Positions 14,713 to 22,902 of a DNA stretch of 46,392 nt are shown here, one piece after another. Each line of letters begins with the position of its first letter. The stretch's first letter is position 1. A model generated the notes under the pieces. It had not been told where the DNA came from. It did no database searches and worked only from the letters and a program-made list of their open reading frames with translations. The position numbers and the translations under genes were made by a program. This DNA comes from a virus: IMG/VR virus record IMGVR_UViG_3300030101_002457, positions 1-46,392 of that record; one strand, given 5' to 3'.

Positions 14713-15543
14713 ATGGATGGTACAATATTAAACGAATGGGATTTCCCTGTTCATGAAGAAATGATGCAAACTACAACTGGCATCAAGATTCCTGCAAATA
14801 TGCAAAAAGCAATTATACGCTCTGATACAAATCAACCACTTGCGACAGTGGGCAAAAAATACACGATTGTGAAACATCAGGATGTTGTCAAATCAATAAG
14901 AGATGCAATATCAAAAGCCAATATATCAAAAGATTTCACAGAAAATATTGAGGTGTTTGATGGTGGTAAAAGAATAAGAGGTTCAATGCTTTTTAATGAT
15001 ATGACAATAGAACCAATGGTCGGTGATTACATAAAATATCAAGTTCTGTATTATAATTCTTATGATGGAACTTGGTCTTTTTCTGTAGCAGGTATGGGTT
15101 TTAGATTGTTCTGTAATAATGGATGTGCAGATCAGCACTCTATCGCAAAAACAGTCAACAAACATACCGCTAATATAAACATACAAGCATCAACCAAACA
15201 GATTGAAAAGAGTGCAGATATCTTCTTCAATAATATTGGTTGGTATAAAGCAATGAGTCTAGCAACAATAACAGATTTACAAGCAGAGGGATTTTTTAAA
15301 TTACATATGTGTAGGGCTTACACAAAAACATCTGAAGAGAAGATAAATAAAAAGCGTCTTGAAAAATTGATGGGCTTTTGGATTGATAACAAAAGACAAG
15401 TCGGTTCTAATAAATGGGCTTTGTATAATGCCTGTACCTATTGGGCAACTCATACAAATGATGTGAAGAACCCAGAGATAGAAAGGAATGAGAGAGAAAG
15501 ACTTGTTGCAAAAGCCGTCAAGGAAACTGTTTGGTCAATATAA
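14713..15543 (+). CDS. DUF932 family protein
   Basis: A 276-residue protein matching the DUF932 phage/plasmid family: LATVGKKYTIVKHQDVV near residue 40, GKRIRGSMLF, and a C-terminal YNACTYWATH near residue 240. Family members occur widely in phages and plasmids near recombination genes; the biochemical role is not established. It has its own promoter and a CGGAG ribosome site. The TM protein and hydrolase genes follow closely. Confidence 0.78.
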   Translation: MDGTILNEWDFPVHEEMMQTTTGIKIPANMQKAIIRSDTNQPLATVGKKYTIVKHQDVVKSIRDAISKANISKDFTENIEVFDGGKRIRGSMLFNDMTIEPMVGDYIKYQVLYYNSYDGTWSFSVAGMGFRLFCNNGCADQHSIAKTVNKHTANINIQASTKQIEKSADIFFNNIGWYKAMSLATITDLQAEGFFKLHMCRAYTKTSEEKINKKRLEKLMGFWIDNKRQVGSNKWALYNACTYWATHTNDVKNPEIERNERERLVAKAVKETVWSI

Positions 15544-15553
15544 GGAGATTACC

Positions 15554-15724
15554 ATGCGAAAATACAGAGACACATTATTTGTTTTATTTTTTATGCTTGG
15601 ATTCATTCTTTTGTTTGAATTCATCGCTATTAATTGGGTGCTTGGTTGCGAAACATGGGATTCAAGTTTATGGACTGCAGAAAGTTCTTGTATGACACCT
15701 GCACAACTTTTTGGGTTTAACTGA
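15554..15724 (+). CDS. Small single-pass membrane protein
   Basis: A 56-residue protein with a strong hydrophobic segment (LFVLFFMLGFILLFEFIAINW, about residues 8-28) after a basic MRKYRD start. Cysteines in the C-terminal part suggest that end lies outside. AAGGAG precedes the ATG at 15554. Its TGATG overlap with the SleB-like hydrolase gene suggests a holin, anchor or transporter-like partner; this is inference. Confidence 0.65.
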   Translation: MRKYRDTLFVLFFMLGFILLFEFIAINWVLGCETWDSSLWTAESSCMTPAQLFGFN

Positions 15725-16143
15725 TGATAGAGTCATTCATAGCCTGTATAGCTACTGCGATTTACTTCGAAGCAAGGAGTGAACCCTTGCTCGGTCAAAT
15801 TGCCGTTGCCCACGTTATAATGAACAGGGTTGAGGATGAAAACTTTCCAAATGACCCTTGCTCTGTTGTGACACAATCCAAAACGCACAGTTGGAATCCA
15901 GATGTGCCTATTCGGAATCAATGTCAATTCAGCTTCTATTGTGATGGCAAATCTGACATACCTACAGATATGCAAGCCTATGAACTAGCAAGAATGATTG
16001 CTTGGGGCGTATATCACAGCCGTGTAAGCGACCCAACGGATGGTTCTGTGTATTACCACGCAGATTACGTTGCGCCTGTGTGGGCTTCTAAAAAGCAGTA
16101 TTACAGGCAAATAAAAACTCACATATTTTATAAGGAAAATTGA
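15724..16143 (+). CDS. SleB/CwlJ-like cell-wall hydrolase
   Basis: A 139-residue Hydrolase_2 protein with the full set of conserved blocks: AIYFEARSEPLLGQIAVAHVIMNRV with the catalytic glutamate, CQFSFYCDGKSD, and YYHADYVAPVW...KTHIFYK. It should cleave peptidoglycan. It has no obvious cleavable signal, so export may rely on the membrane protein encoded just upstream. Its early-strand position separates it from the lysis cassette, suggesting a second role, or lysis under different timing. Confidence 0.85.
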   Translation: MIESFIACIATAIYFEARSEPLLGQIAVAHVIMNRVEDENFPNDPCSVVTQSKTHSWNPDVPIRNQCQFSFYCDGKSDIPTDMQAYELARMIAWGVYHSRVSDPTDGSVYYHADYVAPVWASKKQYYRQIKTHIFYKEN

Positions 16144-16719
16144 ATGGCTTTAGCAATACCCCCAGAGATAAGAAACAGTGATATTGGTGTTACTTCTTGC
16201 TTAAACTTGACTCAACAAGAAATACAAAAAATTATTGATTTGCATGAAGATGATTCGACTTTACATCGCAAGGGAAAAGTACAGAATGAAGATTCAAATG
16301 TGATTGATTTTAAAAAAAGAGAAGTGGATGTATTTGTCATTCATGAAAAACAAGAATGGGTTGATGAACTGTTAATCCTTGGTGCAAAAAATGCAAATGA
16401 GCTTTTCCAGTTTAATCTCACTGGAATTTTAGAAAGACCCCAACTTTTGAGATATTCTGCTCCATCAATTGGATATGGGTGGCACTTAGATATTGGGACA
16501 GGAGATCATAGTACTCGCAAAATAAGCATCAGTGTTTGTCTAAATGATGATTATGAGGGTGGAGAACTAGCTTTTTTTATGAGTGGTGAACAAAGTATCA
16601 AACCAGATGCAGGAACAGGGATAGCATTTCCATCATTTATGCCTCATAAAGTTACTCCTGTTAGAAAAGGAGAAAGATGGGCATTAGTGTGTTGGATTAC
16701 AGGTGAACCATTCCGATAG
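16144..16719 (+). CDS. 2OG-Fe(II) oxygenase (PKHD-type hydroxylase)
   Basis: A 191-residue protein. The iron site is visible as HLD in SIGYGWHLDIGTGDHS and the distal histidine in FPSFMPHKVTPVRKGERW, whose arginine should bind 2-oxoglutarate. NDDYEGGELAFF is the usual strand between them. Relatives hydroxylate prolyl or other residues and are common in marine phages. The substrate here is unknown. It starts directly after the hydrolase stop and is the last gene of the plus operon, one base from the convergent lysis cassette. Confidence 0.85.
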   Translation: MALAIPPEIRNSDIGVTSCLNLTQQEIQKIIDLHEDDSTLHRKGKVQNEDSNVIDFKKREVDVFVIHEKQEWVDELLILGAKNANELFQFNLTGILERPQLLRYSAPSIGYGWHLDIGTGDHSTRKISISVCLNDDYEGGELAFFMSGEQSIKPDAGTGIAFPSFMPHKVTPVRKGERWALVCWITGEPFR

Positions 16720-16720
16720 G

Positions 16721-16990
16721 TTATTCTGGCTCGACGTAAGATAAACGCATTGGCTCAAAATCATCACCTGTTACAAGTAAGCCACAGAAAAAAGCTAATC
16801 GATGTAGTTCTTTTGTTCCTTTTTCAGTCAAAAATATTTCATCTGCTGATTGAAAAACATATTGCTCATGCAATAAATCTTTCAAAATAAAATCATATGG
16901 TTTACGCCCAAAAAAAACTGTGATCAGACCTGCAAATCTTTTGTTTTGTGGCTCACTTAGATAACGTGCTTTTTGGAGTGGTGGATTCAT
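16721..16990 (-). CDS. Protein at the end of the lysis cassette, unknown
   Basis: An 89-residue soluble-looking protein (RFAGLITVFFGRKPYDFILKDLL, then IFLTEKGTKELHRLAFFCG). It may be a small winged-helix-like fold, but I recognise no family. It overlaps the holin gene by four bases (ATGA) and is the last gene of the late operon. Confidence 0.65.
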   Translation of the reverse strand: MNPPLQKARYLSEPQNKRFAGLITVFFGRKPYDFILKDLLHEQYVFQSADEIFLTEKGTKELHRLAFFCGLLVTGDDFEPMRLSYVEPE

Positions 16991-17361
16991 TTGGTATCTG
17001 TTTTCTTTAACTTGTCATATGATCTCATTCCACCGATTCCTAGCATACTCAAAAGAAGCGGCATCATCGTACTTGTATCTGCCTGATTTATATCTATTCC
17101 AAACCCTTCACATATTGGAATGACAAGGAAGTTAATCGCCATGCCAAGCACCGCCACATATCCTGCTAAAGGTCGCCAACTAGATTGAAACCAGTTCCCC
17201 TTTGCATCCAGTTTCAAAACTTCTATTTGTTGAAGTGCTAATTCCTGAGAATGTTTCTCTGACATCGTTGCGATTTCGTGTGCCAGTTTTGCCTTCTGGT
17301 CTTTATCTTCTATAAACTTATCAAGCAACCCAGATACAGGAGCAATTAAACTTTGAATCAT
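16987..17361 (-). CDS. Holin (3TM_holin-like)
   Basis: A 124-residue protein with an amphipathic N-terminal helix rich in E/K/Q. WRPLAGYVAVLGMAINFLVIPI follows, then a second hydrophobic stretch (MMPLLLSMLGIGG) and a basic tail. The SWRPLAGY motif is characteristic of the 3TM holin family found beside phage and GTA lysozymes. It should form the membrane lesions that release the endolysin. Coupled by ATGA to the nuclease gene. Confidence 0.8.
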   Translation of the reverse strand: MIQSLIAPVSGLLDKFIEDKDQKAKLAHEIATMSEKHSQELALQQIEVLKLDAKGNWFQSSWRPLAGYVAVLGMAINFLVIPICEGFGIDINQADTSTMMPLLLSMLGIGGMRSYDKLKKTDTK

Positions 17362-17744
17362 ACTAACCGCCTTATTTCTTTTAGCTTTTTAATATCTTTT
17401 GTTTTCGTGCCACCATCATATTTCCACGCATAACCACGCAACACCATTTCTTCGTTGATATTGGTTGCGCTACACCAGATATCCCCAAGCATCCGTCCAT
17501 ATTTTCCATCCTTCTCTGTTGCAACCCAGAGATTATCACAATCCTCTAAACGTCTTTCTAGGAATTCTTTCGCATCTATTCCAAGTGCTTTTTCTTCTGT
17601 ATCTAATGTTCTGGATTCTGGCGCATCTATTCCATTTAACCGAATGCGCTCTTTCTTGAACATATCAAAACCCAAATCAAGAATGACATCGACTGTATCA
17701 CCATCAACAACCTTTACCACTTCTTTGATTTTATATTCATACAT
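17358..17744 (-). CDS. Staphylococcal-nuclease-like (thermonuclease) protein
   Basis: A 128-residue SNase-domain protein. VVDGDTVDVILDLGF carries the calcium-binding aspartate. RIRLNGIDAPES has the catalytic Arg and Glu. KDGKYGRMLGDI has the second catalytic Arg. It should hydrolyse DNA or RNA with calcium. It sits between lysozyme and holin in an overlapping run, an odd place for a nuclease. Degrading host nucleic acid at lysis is a possible role. No signal peptide is seen. Confidence 0.85.
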   Translation of the reverse strand: MYEYKIKEVVKVVDGDTVDVILDLGFDMFKKERIRLNGIDAPESRTLDTEEKALGIDAKEFLERRLEDCDNLWVATEKDGKYGRMLGDIWCSATNINEEMVLRGYAWKYDGGTKTKDIKKLKEIRRLV

Positions 17745-18172
17745 TAGAAATCGTCCGAATCTGTGCCTGTGCGAATCATCTCAACAATACGACCCCCACG
17801 CTGTCCTACTTGTTTATACCAACGACTATCAGCAAATTCATCTGCGCTAGTTTGGTAGTCTCTGCGCTTTAACGCATCTAACGCTTTCACAAATCCGTGA
17901 AGTCGTGGCATACCCATATTGAAAACTAAATCTGCAAGGCATCTTGCCCTTACCTCATCCAGATCTCGCCACCAAGGCAACTCTTTATCTAGCTCTGCTT
18001 CAACAATATCAATATCATTTGATAATAAATAATCTACTTCATCATCAGATAATCCTCTATCTTTTAGATTCCTACCCACCCCTATCGTTTCAATTCCAAG
18101 TGTGTCTAAATATACTTTATTATGAACACCTTCGTGAAAGCGTATTTGTTTAATAAATCTATTCTTATTCAT
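17744..18172 (-). CDS. Endolysin, GH24 (T4-type) lysozyme
   Basis: A 142-residue lysozyme. RFHEGVHNKVYLDTLGIETIGVG holds the Glu14-Asp23-Thr29 triad with exactly the T4 lysozyme spacing (Glu11, Asp20, Thr26). LADLVFNMGMPRLHGF and a C-terminal VGQRGGRIVEMIRTG complete the family pattern. It cleaves the MurNAc-GlcNAc bond. There is no signal-anchor segment, so release through a holin is expected. It overlaps both neighbours by 1-4 bases. Confidence 0.92.
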   Translation of the reverse strand: MNKNRFIKQIRFHEGVHNKVYLDTLGIETIGVGRNLKDRGLSDDEVDYLLSNDIDIVEAELDKELPWWRDLDEVRARCLADLVFNMGMPRLHGFVKALDALKRRDYQTSADEFADSRWYKQVGQRGGRIVEMIRTGTDSDDF

Positions 18173-18399
18173 TTATCCACCTTTTGATCTAGCTTATCAA
18201 AAATAGCAGATAGCATCTTTTTGATGTCTGCTATATCATCTTTATAATCATCTCTGCGAATGTATGTATCTGGCATATATCTTTCCCACGCAGTCATATC
18301 TTGCTTTATTTTCTGTTGACCATCCCACAAGGTTTTAATAATGAAACCTAGACTTGCCACTAAAACACCACCGATGATATTAATTAACATTTGTTCCAT
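18169..18399 (-). CDS. Single-TM lysis-cassette protein (holin/spanin candidate)
   Basis: A 76-residue protein with one N-terminal membrane helix (LINIIGGVLVASLGFIIKTLW) and a charged helical C-terminal part. Location directly before the lysozyme suggests a second holin, pinholin or i-spanin-like role. Sequence alone does not decide. Confidence 0.65.
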   Translation of the reverse strand: MEQMLINIIGGVLVASLGFIIKTLWDGQQKIKQDMTAWERYMPDTYIRRDDYKDDIADIKKMLSAIFDKLDQKVDK

Positions 18400-19025
18400 T
18401 ACAACGCCTCAATGCAACTAAAACTGATACCATATAAACTGGTTCTGCTTGCATCCCATCCTAAATCATTTGATTCCATGCGGAATAATCCTTTTGGAGA
18501 ATTATATGTTATCTGTTGACCAGTACCTACGACAGCTTTTATCGATGGTTCGATGGTGACAGTTACAACACCAGAGCTGTTACTGTTTGCATCAGCCGTT
18601 ACCATATGCAATTTAGAAGTTCCTGCCGAACCTAACTGAATGTAATCACCTTTGCGAAACATATTGTTTGTGCTGTTTTGACTTGTTGCCAAAGCAACTG
18701 TAAAATCGCCAACTGCAACGGCTGAGTTCAATGTTACTGTTCCTGTAACCACACCTTGCGGACTTGACGCATCAGGATCACCCAGAAGGAAAGTTCCCTT
18801 GACTCCATGCAGTTGCATCAAAAATGCCTCCCACTCTCTTGCTTGCTCACGTTTCATTGGTGGCAAACTAAGAGTCGCTCCCCAAAGTGCATAATCATAT
18901 TCAAATACTTGTTGCGCCCCAGTAAACTGAGATTGAGATACTGCAACCCTACGATTCAACCGCCAAGAAGAATCAGTAAAATTAGGAGTCGTTGGCATTG
19001 TAAGTGGATAGGTTGGCGCAGTCAT
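18399..19025 (-). CDS. Distal-tail-like structural protein
   Basis: A 208-residue protein starting with PTYPLTMPTTPNFTDSSWRL, followed by ALWGATLSLPPMKREQAREWEAFLMQLHGVKGTFLLGDP. That block recurs in phage tail proteins encoded after the tape measure, and I take it as a distal-tail or tail-tip adaptor. The remaining half is beta-rich (VAVGDFTVAL, FRKGDYIQLG). The start abuts the tape-measure stop. Unusually, the rest of the tail-tip genes lie far upstream (31297-24508). Confidence 0.7.
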   Translation of the reverse strand: MTAPTYPLTMPTTPNFTDSSWRLNRRVAVSQSQFTGAQQVFEYDYALWGATLSLPPMKREQAREWEAFLMQLHGVKGTFLLGDPDASSPQGVVTGTVTLNSAVAVGDFTVALATSQNSTNNMFRKGDYIQLGSAGTSKLHMVTADANSNSSGVVTVTIEPSIKAVVGTGQQITYNSPKGLFRMESNDLGWDASRTSLYGISFSCIEAL

Positions 19026-21302
19026 TTAGCCACCAAATGTAGCCGCAAATGAGCCACCCCTTTGTCGTGCATTTCGAACCGCACTTAATGTGGAATTTTG
19101 TATCATTGGCATCATCGTCAATATCTCTGCTCTTACTGTTTGAGCTACCCCTGTTTCTATATTCAACGTTTGATTAACTACGACAGGTTGTCCACCCATC
19201 ATTGATTTTGTATCTTGTGCATTTTTAATAACCCCTGCACTGTGAGGAATGAAAAGTTCGGGACCACGCTCTCCTACCATTCTTGGAGAAGAGATTGACC
19301 CACCTGATGCAGTTTGTGGCATCCCCATCGTAGGCAATTGTTGAAAACCTGTGACACCGCCAAAAATGCTATTCATAATTCTATTTACCACCATCAATTC
19401 AAATGCCTTTGAAATAATAGTTTTCACCATATTTTCAAACACATTTTTTAGACCTTCCATGTTTGTTTTTCCGCTTACCAACATATCAGCAAAATTATCA
19501 GATATTCCACGACTTGCTGATTCTACAGAACTTTGAAATGTTTTCATCATCTCTGATGTTTTTTCATTTACCTCTGCCACTTCCTTTGTCTGCTCGCTTA
19601 ACTTTTTCAACATCTCCTCATATTGTTCTAAAGTAATAACACCTGTTAAAAAGGCTTCAATCAATCCTAATTCTATTAATCTTAATCTATCCGTATCATT
19701 TGCCATTTCATCTATGAAACCTAAAGCCGCCTCTAAAGCAGGGCTTACTTTTTCATCTAATGTTTCTGCAACATTATTTTGTATTTCGGCTAATCTAATA
19801 AATTCTTCAACTTGTTTCGCAGTCGCTTCTGGAAATTGCTGAAGAAAACCCAAAACGCTTTCAAGAGAACCTTCAAATCCCATTGATTCCAAATGAGCCT
19901 GTCCAACTGATGATTTGAAATCTTGAAGAAATTGATCTGTTTCTGAAAGTTCGTTTTTAAATTCCTCTATGGTTTCGCTAGTTTCTTCTGTTGATTGATT
20001 TATACTATCTAGGATTTCCTTGCCATTGGTTAAACTCATAAATACTTTCTCAAGCTCTGGTCTGACAGCTTCAAACTCATCTCCTAATTTTTGTTGTGCT
20101 TCAGCTAACATAAAAGTCAAAGAAGTTGGACCATGCCCTTCTAGTTGGAGCGTTAATAAAGCAAGTTCGTTATTATACTTTTCAAGAAATTTTTGCCCTT
20201 TTGAAACTTCATCATTTGTTTCTTTGGTTGCTTCTGCTTCTTTGTTTTTATCTAATATATTTTTACTTAGAATTCCTGCGAGTTTTTGTCTGATAGCGAA
20301 TTCTTGTTGATCTAATTTAAGTCTTTCCGCTTGGATTCCTACCATCATGTTATCTAAAGCTAATTGAGTTTTTGCAATTTCTCTGAATACTTTTTCTCTC
20401 TCTGCTAACTCCAATCTTTTTTCTGCAATAACATTTAGTTGTTGCATACCATCAAGTCGAATAATATTCATACTCGCAAGAAATTTTGTTGTAGCAATCG
20501 CTAATTTATTGAAAGCCGCAACCAACGCTGTTGCATGAGGTAAAATCTCATCTCCAATTTCTTTTCCTAAAATCATCAAAGACGCATTTAACGCCCTTGT
20601 TTGATTTGCAAAACTACCTGCTGTTCGTGCGGCATCTCCTTGAGCATCAGTTGTACCTGCCATTATAAGATTCAAACGAGCTTGTATTTTAGTAGCTTGA
20701 TCAACATCTTTTGATGCTTTGTTGATTCCCATGCGTAGAAGTTCTTCCTTTAACTCTACTTCAGTTATCACAATACCAAATCTTCTGACAGTTTCATGGT
20801 TTCCAACTAAAGCTGATTGAAAAGCGTTCATAACATCTGTATCTTGTGCGTTGTTAAATGATGCAACATCTGTAGCTAATTTTGCGAGTTGCACAGATAG
20901 CTTTGCGGCTTCACCTCTTTGTATCCCCATAGGAACAAACGTATCTTGTACACTTGCCGCCATTCCTTCTAATTCAAATGCTGATCTTCCAACTTCTTGT
21001 GCAAACTCAGATAACTGTTGTCTTACCTCTCCTGCAAACGCACCGAAAACAACATCAGATTTTGCTTGCATTTCCTCAATATCAGAAGCCAATCCTATTA
21101 CTGCTTTTGAACCTGCGGCAACCGCACCTGCAAACGCAACACCGATTGCAGGACCAACAAACCTTGATAACCCTGCAAAAGCACCTTGCATTTTTTTAGT
21201 TGATGATTGTGTAGTCTGCTCAAGCCGTTTTAAATCACGTCTGATGCCAGACATATCAGCTTCAATGCGAACTAATAAGGTATCTACTGTTGTTGCCGCC
21301 AT
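19026..21302 (-). CDS. Tail tape-measure protein
   Basis: A 758-residue protein. It has an N-terminal coiled coil (about residues 10-45), a glycine/alanine-rich hydrophobic segment (VGPAIGVAFAGAVAAGSKAVIGLASDIEE), a tape-measure core with FNNAQDTDVMNAFQSALVGNHETVRRFGIVITE, long coiled coils to about residue 600, and a C-terminal domain including ASGGSISSPRMVGERGPELFIP, a signature of lambda-H-like tails. It sets tail length and helps DNA entry. It follows the chaperone genes as usual and begins right after their stop codon. Confidence 0.92.
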   Translation of the reverse strand: MAATTVDTLLVRIEADMSGIRRDLKRLEQTTQSSTKKMQGAFAGLSRFVGPAIGVAFAGAVAAGSKAVIGLASDIEEMQAKSDVVFGAFAGEVRQQLSEFAQEVGRSAFELEGMAASVQDTFVPMGIQRGEAAKLSVQLAKLATDVASFNNAQDTDVMNAFQSALVGNHETVRRFGIVITEVELKEELLRMGINKASKDVDQATKIQARLNLIMAGTTDAQGDAARTAGSFANQTRALNASLMILGKEIGDEILPHATALVAAFNKLAIATTKFLASMNIIRLDGMQQLNVIAEKRLELAEREKVFREIAKTQLALDNMMVGIQAERLKLDQQEFAIRQKLAGILSKNILDKNKEAEATKETNDEVSKGQKFLEKYNNELALLTLQLEGHGPTSLTFMLAEAQQKLGDEFEAVRPELEKVFMSLTNGKEILDSINQSTEETSETIEEFKNELSETDQFLQDFKSSVGQAHLESMGFEGSLESVLGFLQQFPEATAKQVEEFIRLAEIQNNVAETLDEKVSPALEAALGFIDEMANDTDRLRLIELGLIEAFLTGVITLEQYEEMLKKLSEQTKEVAEVNEKTSEMMKTFQSSVESASRGISDNFADMLVSGKTNMEGLKNVFENMVKTIISKAFELMVVNRIMNSIFGGVTGFQQLPTMGMPQTASGGSISSPRMVGERGPELFIPHSAGVIKNAQDTKSMMGGQPVVVNQTLNIETGVAQTVRAEILTMMPMIQNSTLSAVRNARQRGGSFAATFGG

Positions 21303-21491
21303 TTAATCTGGATACCTTTCCATCAAGTCTTCTAGTTCACCCTGTGTCATAGGCGGTGGCTTACCCCCTGAGTGAAACTCTGCAAAACCATTTACTGCGG
21401 CATAAAATTCTTGAAAACTCATATCCCAAAACACGTTTGGTTGAATTTGCATCTTACCAAGTGCAATTTCCATCCATTCTTGCCAAGGCAA
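21303..21491 (-). CDS. Tail assembly chaperone, downstream part (Phage_TAC_6-like)
   Basis: A 62-residue reading from TTG: PWQEWMEIALGKMQIQPNVFWDMSFQEFYAAVNG. This matches small chaperones of GTA/alphaproteobacterial phages (the FW..s..EF block). Its frame is -1 relative to the upstream chaperone and stays open back to a GGGAAAC slip site at 21530-21524. It is therefore likely made mainly as the C-terminal part of a 180-residue frameshift fusion, like lambda gpGT. Independent initiation at TTG 21491 is weakly supported. Confidence 0.8.
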   Translation of the reverse strand: MPWQEWMEIALGKMQIQPNVFWDMSFQEFYAAVNGFAEFHSGGKPPPMTQGELEDLMERYPD

Positions 21492-21496
21492 TTCTT

Positions 21497-21844
21497 TTAT
21501 GACGCTTGAGCCACCTCGTCTTCGTTTCCCTCATCACCACCAGAACCAAGCACAATTGCTATTATTTCTCCAATGGCTTTCATACCATCTGCTAAACCTG
21601 CTCCCCATAGAGCCTGTCCAACTTCTTTTTCATTTACATCATTTCCACCTGCGCGAATAACAGGAGTGAGGATGAATGTCATTTCTGTAGTTTTGAGTGA
21701 TCCTTCTGACATTCGTTGGGCTATTTGAATTATTCCCATATTCAAACCATTTTCAATCCTCTGTACTACATCGAGGGTCACTCTACCTTCAAACGTCTTC
21801 TCCCCCAGTTTTATCTTCAGTTCCCCTCGCCTTGGATTTGCCAT
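21497..21844 (-). CDS. Tail assembly chaperone / GTA gp10-like (Phage_TAC_11)
   Basis: A 115-residue protein: RRGELKIKLGEKTFEGRVTLDVVQRIENGLNMGIIQIAQRM matches the GTA gp10-like chaperone family. The C-terminus is acidic and glycine-rich (GSGGDEGNEDEV). Like lambda gpG it should coat the tape measure before tube polymerisation. The ATG at 21844 follows GGGAG. The slippery heptamer GGGAAAC lies eight codons before its sense stop. Confidence 0.82.
   Translation of the reverse strand: MANPRRGELKIKLGEKTFEGRVTLDVVQRIENGLNMGIIQIAQRMSEGSLKTTEMTFILTPVIRAGGNDVNEKEVGQALWGAGLADGMKAIGEIIAIVLGSGGDEGNEDEVAQAS
21524..21530 (-). promoter_or_regulatory. Programmed -1 frameshift site (GGGAAAC)
   Basis: In the chaperone frame the codons read GAG GGA AAC, giving X XXY YYZ with heptamer GGGAAAC; lambda G/GT uses GGGAAAG. 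After slipping, the frame is open through 73 codons to the stop at 21303. The position between tail tube and tape measure is exactly where tailed phages conserve such a shift. Confidence 0.85.
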
Positions 21845-22061
21845 CATTGACTCCCTTGGTTACAACAATAATTTCTTCATTGCGATCAGCTACATTCTCA
21901 ACCGAAATTGCCGTGTGAGTTTTGCCACCACTTTTAAACTTCCCACCCTCATCAATCTCTGATGCAAATGGAAAACACCACACAATATTACCATCAGATA
22001 GCTTTTTTGAAACTACCCAATCTGTATCATCAATTGTGGCTTTTACCTGCTCCCAACTCAT
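21789..22061 (-). CDS. Tail-module protein, unknown function
   Basis: A 90-residue protein (WEQVKATIDDTDWVVSKKL, IVWCFPFASEIDEGG) with a lysine/glutamate-rich disordered C-terminus. Family not recognised. It lies between the tail tube and chaperone genes and overlaps the chaperone start by 56 bases. ATG at 22061 is preferred over 22103, which would lie in the tube gene. There is no strong ribosome site, so coupling to the tube stop (TAATCTGATG) is likely. Confidence 0.6.
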   Translation of the reverse strand: MSWEQVKATIDDTDWVVSKKLSDGNIVWCFPFASEIDEGGKFKSGGKTHTAISVENVADRNEEIIVVTKGVNDGKSKARGTEDKTGGEDV

Positions 22062-22065
22062 CAGA

Positions 22066-22479
22066 TTACACTGTAGCAAAAGTGAGCGCACCAGATGATT
22101 CAAATGTGAAAGAATAAGTCACTTCACCATTGTATTCACCTGCATACTCTAATGATGTTAGTTGAAATGCCCCAGTATATGTTCCAAAATCAGGTATCAA
22201 AAATTGATAATTTCCCAAGGTTGATGCATCATATTTTGAGCGTAAAGTTGTTTCTGATGCTGAATCTGTAAACACTCCAGACCCAGATACAGTCATGCTT
22301 GTTACACCTGCTTGAGCTAGTAATGTTCTCGCTCTTGCTGAGTCCTTATTCGTTACATCAACCATCTCATCATTGAGTGTCATACTTGTTGAGCGCATAC
22401 CACCAATAGTAGTGAATGTTTCTGGTGATCCTGCGTTGCCTATTTTCATCAATAGGGCTGAACCTTTTTGTGCCGCCAT
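22066..22479 (-). CDS. Major tail tube protein
   Basis: A 137-residue protein of the TP901-1/GTA tail-tube family. It has AQKGSALLMKIGN at the start, TFTTIGGMRSTSMTLNDEMVDVTNKDS, and a C-terminal GAFQLTSLEYAGEYNGEVTYSFTFESSG. It polymerises as hexamers around the tape measure. The gene lies between DUF3168 tail-terminator and chaperone genes, the standard order. Confidence 0.9.
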   Translation of the reverse strand: MAAQKGSALLMKIGNAGSPETFTTIGGMRSTSMTLNDEMVDVTNKDSARARTLLAQAGVTSMTVSGSGVFTDSASETTLRSKYDASTLGNYQFLIPDFGTYTGAFQLTSLEYAGEYNGEVTYSFTFESSGALTFATV

Positions 22480-22491
22480 GTCTAACTCCTT

Positions 22492-22902
22492 TTAACTATC
22501 TGACACTACTGCACGAAATCTCATGATGCCATGCCTAGTTATTCCATCGCCCTCGACAATAGTTGTATCAAACTCATGCTTGATATTAATGCCAAGCGCA
22601 CCACTTACGGAAAGAGTAACATCATTCAATGCCGTGTAAACCCTTTGCATAATCTCTTTTATATCACGCCTTCCACGATATTGCGACCAAATATGTATAT
22701 TTAAAGTGTGTTCGTGAATATCTAGTCCTTTTGCAGATATATTTGTAGCAGTATCATCACCTATTGTAATATACGGATAGGCTGTTCCCTCTGGTACATC
22801 ATCAAATACCCCCGTAATAGCGTTTCCTGCCTCGTCAGTGATGTTTGCACTATTCAAGGCAGTGAATATAGCCTTCTGTAGATTGAAACTGTGTAGCCCC
22901 AT
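22492..22902 (-). CDS. DUF3168 tail terminator/completion protein
   Basis: A 136-residue protein matching DUF3168: NLQKAIFTALN, VPEGTAYPYITIGDD, and HTLNIHIWSQYRGRRDIKEIMQRVYTALND. Such proteins cap the tail tube at the neck end. It overlaps the upstream gene at the stop/start. Confidence 0.85.
   Translation of the reverse strand: MGLHSFNLQKAIFTALNSANITDEAGNAITGVFDDVPEGTAYPYITIGDDTATNISAKGLDIHEHTLNIHIWSQYRGRRDIKEIMQRVYTALNDVTLSVSGALGINIKHEFDTTIVEGDGITRHGIMRFRAVVSDS

Noticed and set aside
20851-21306. Plus-strand reading of 151 codons opposite the tape measure
   Set aside because: It is a serine/alanine/cysteine-rich antisense shadow of the tape-measure gene, with no ribosome site and no operon context.
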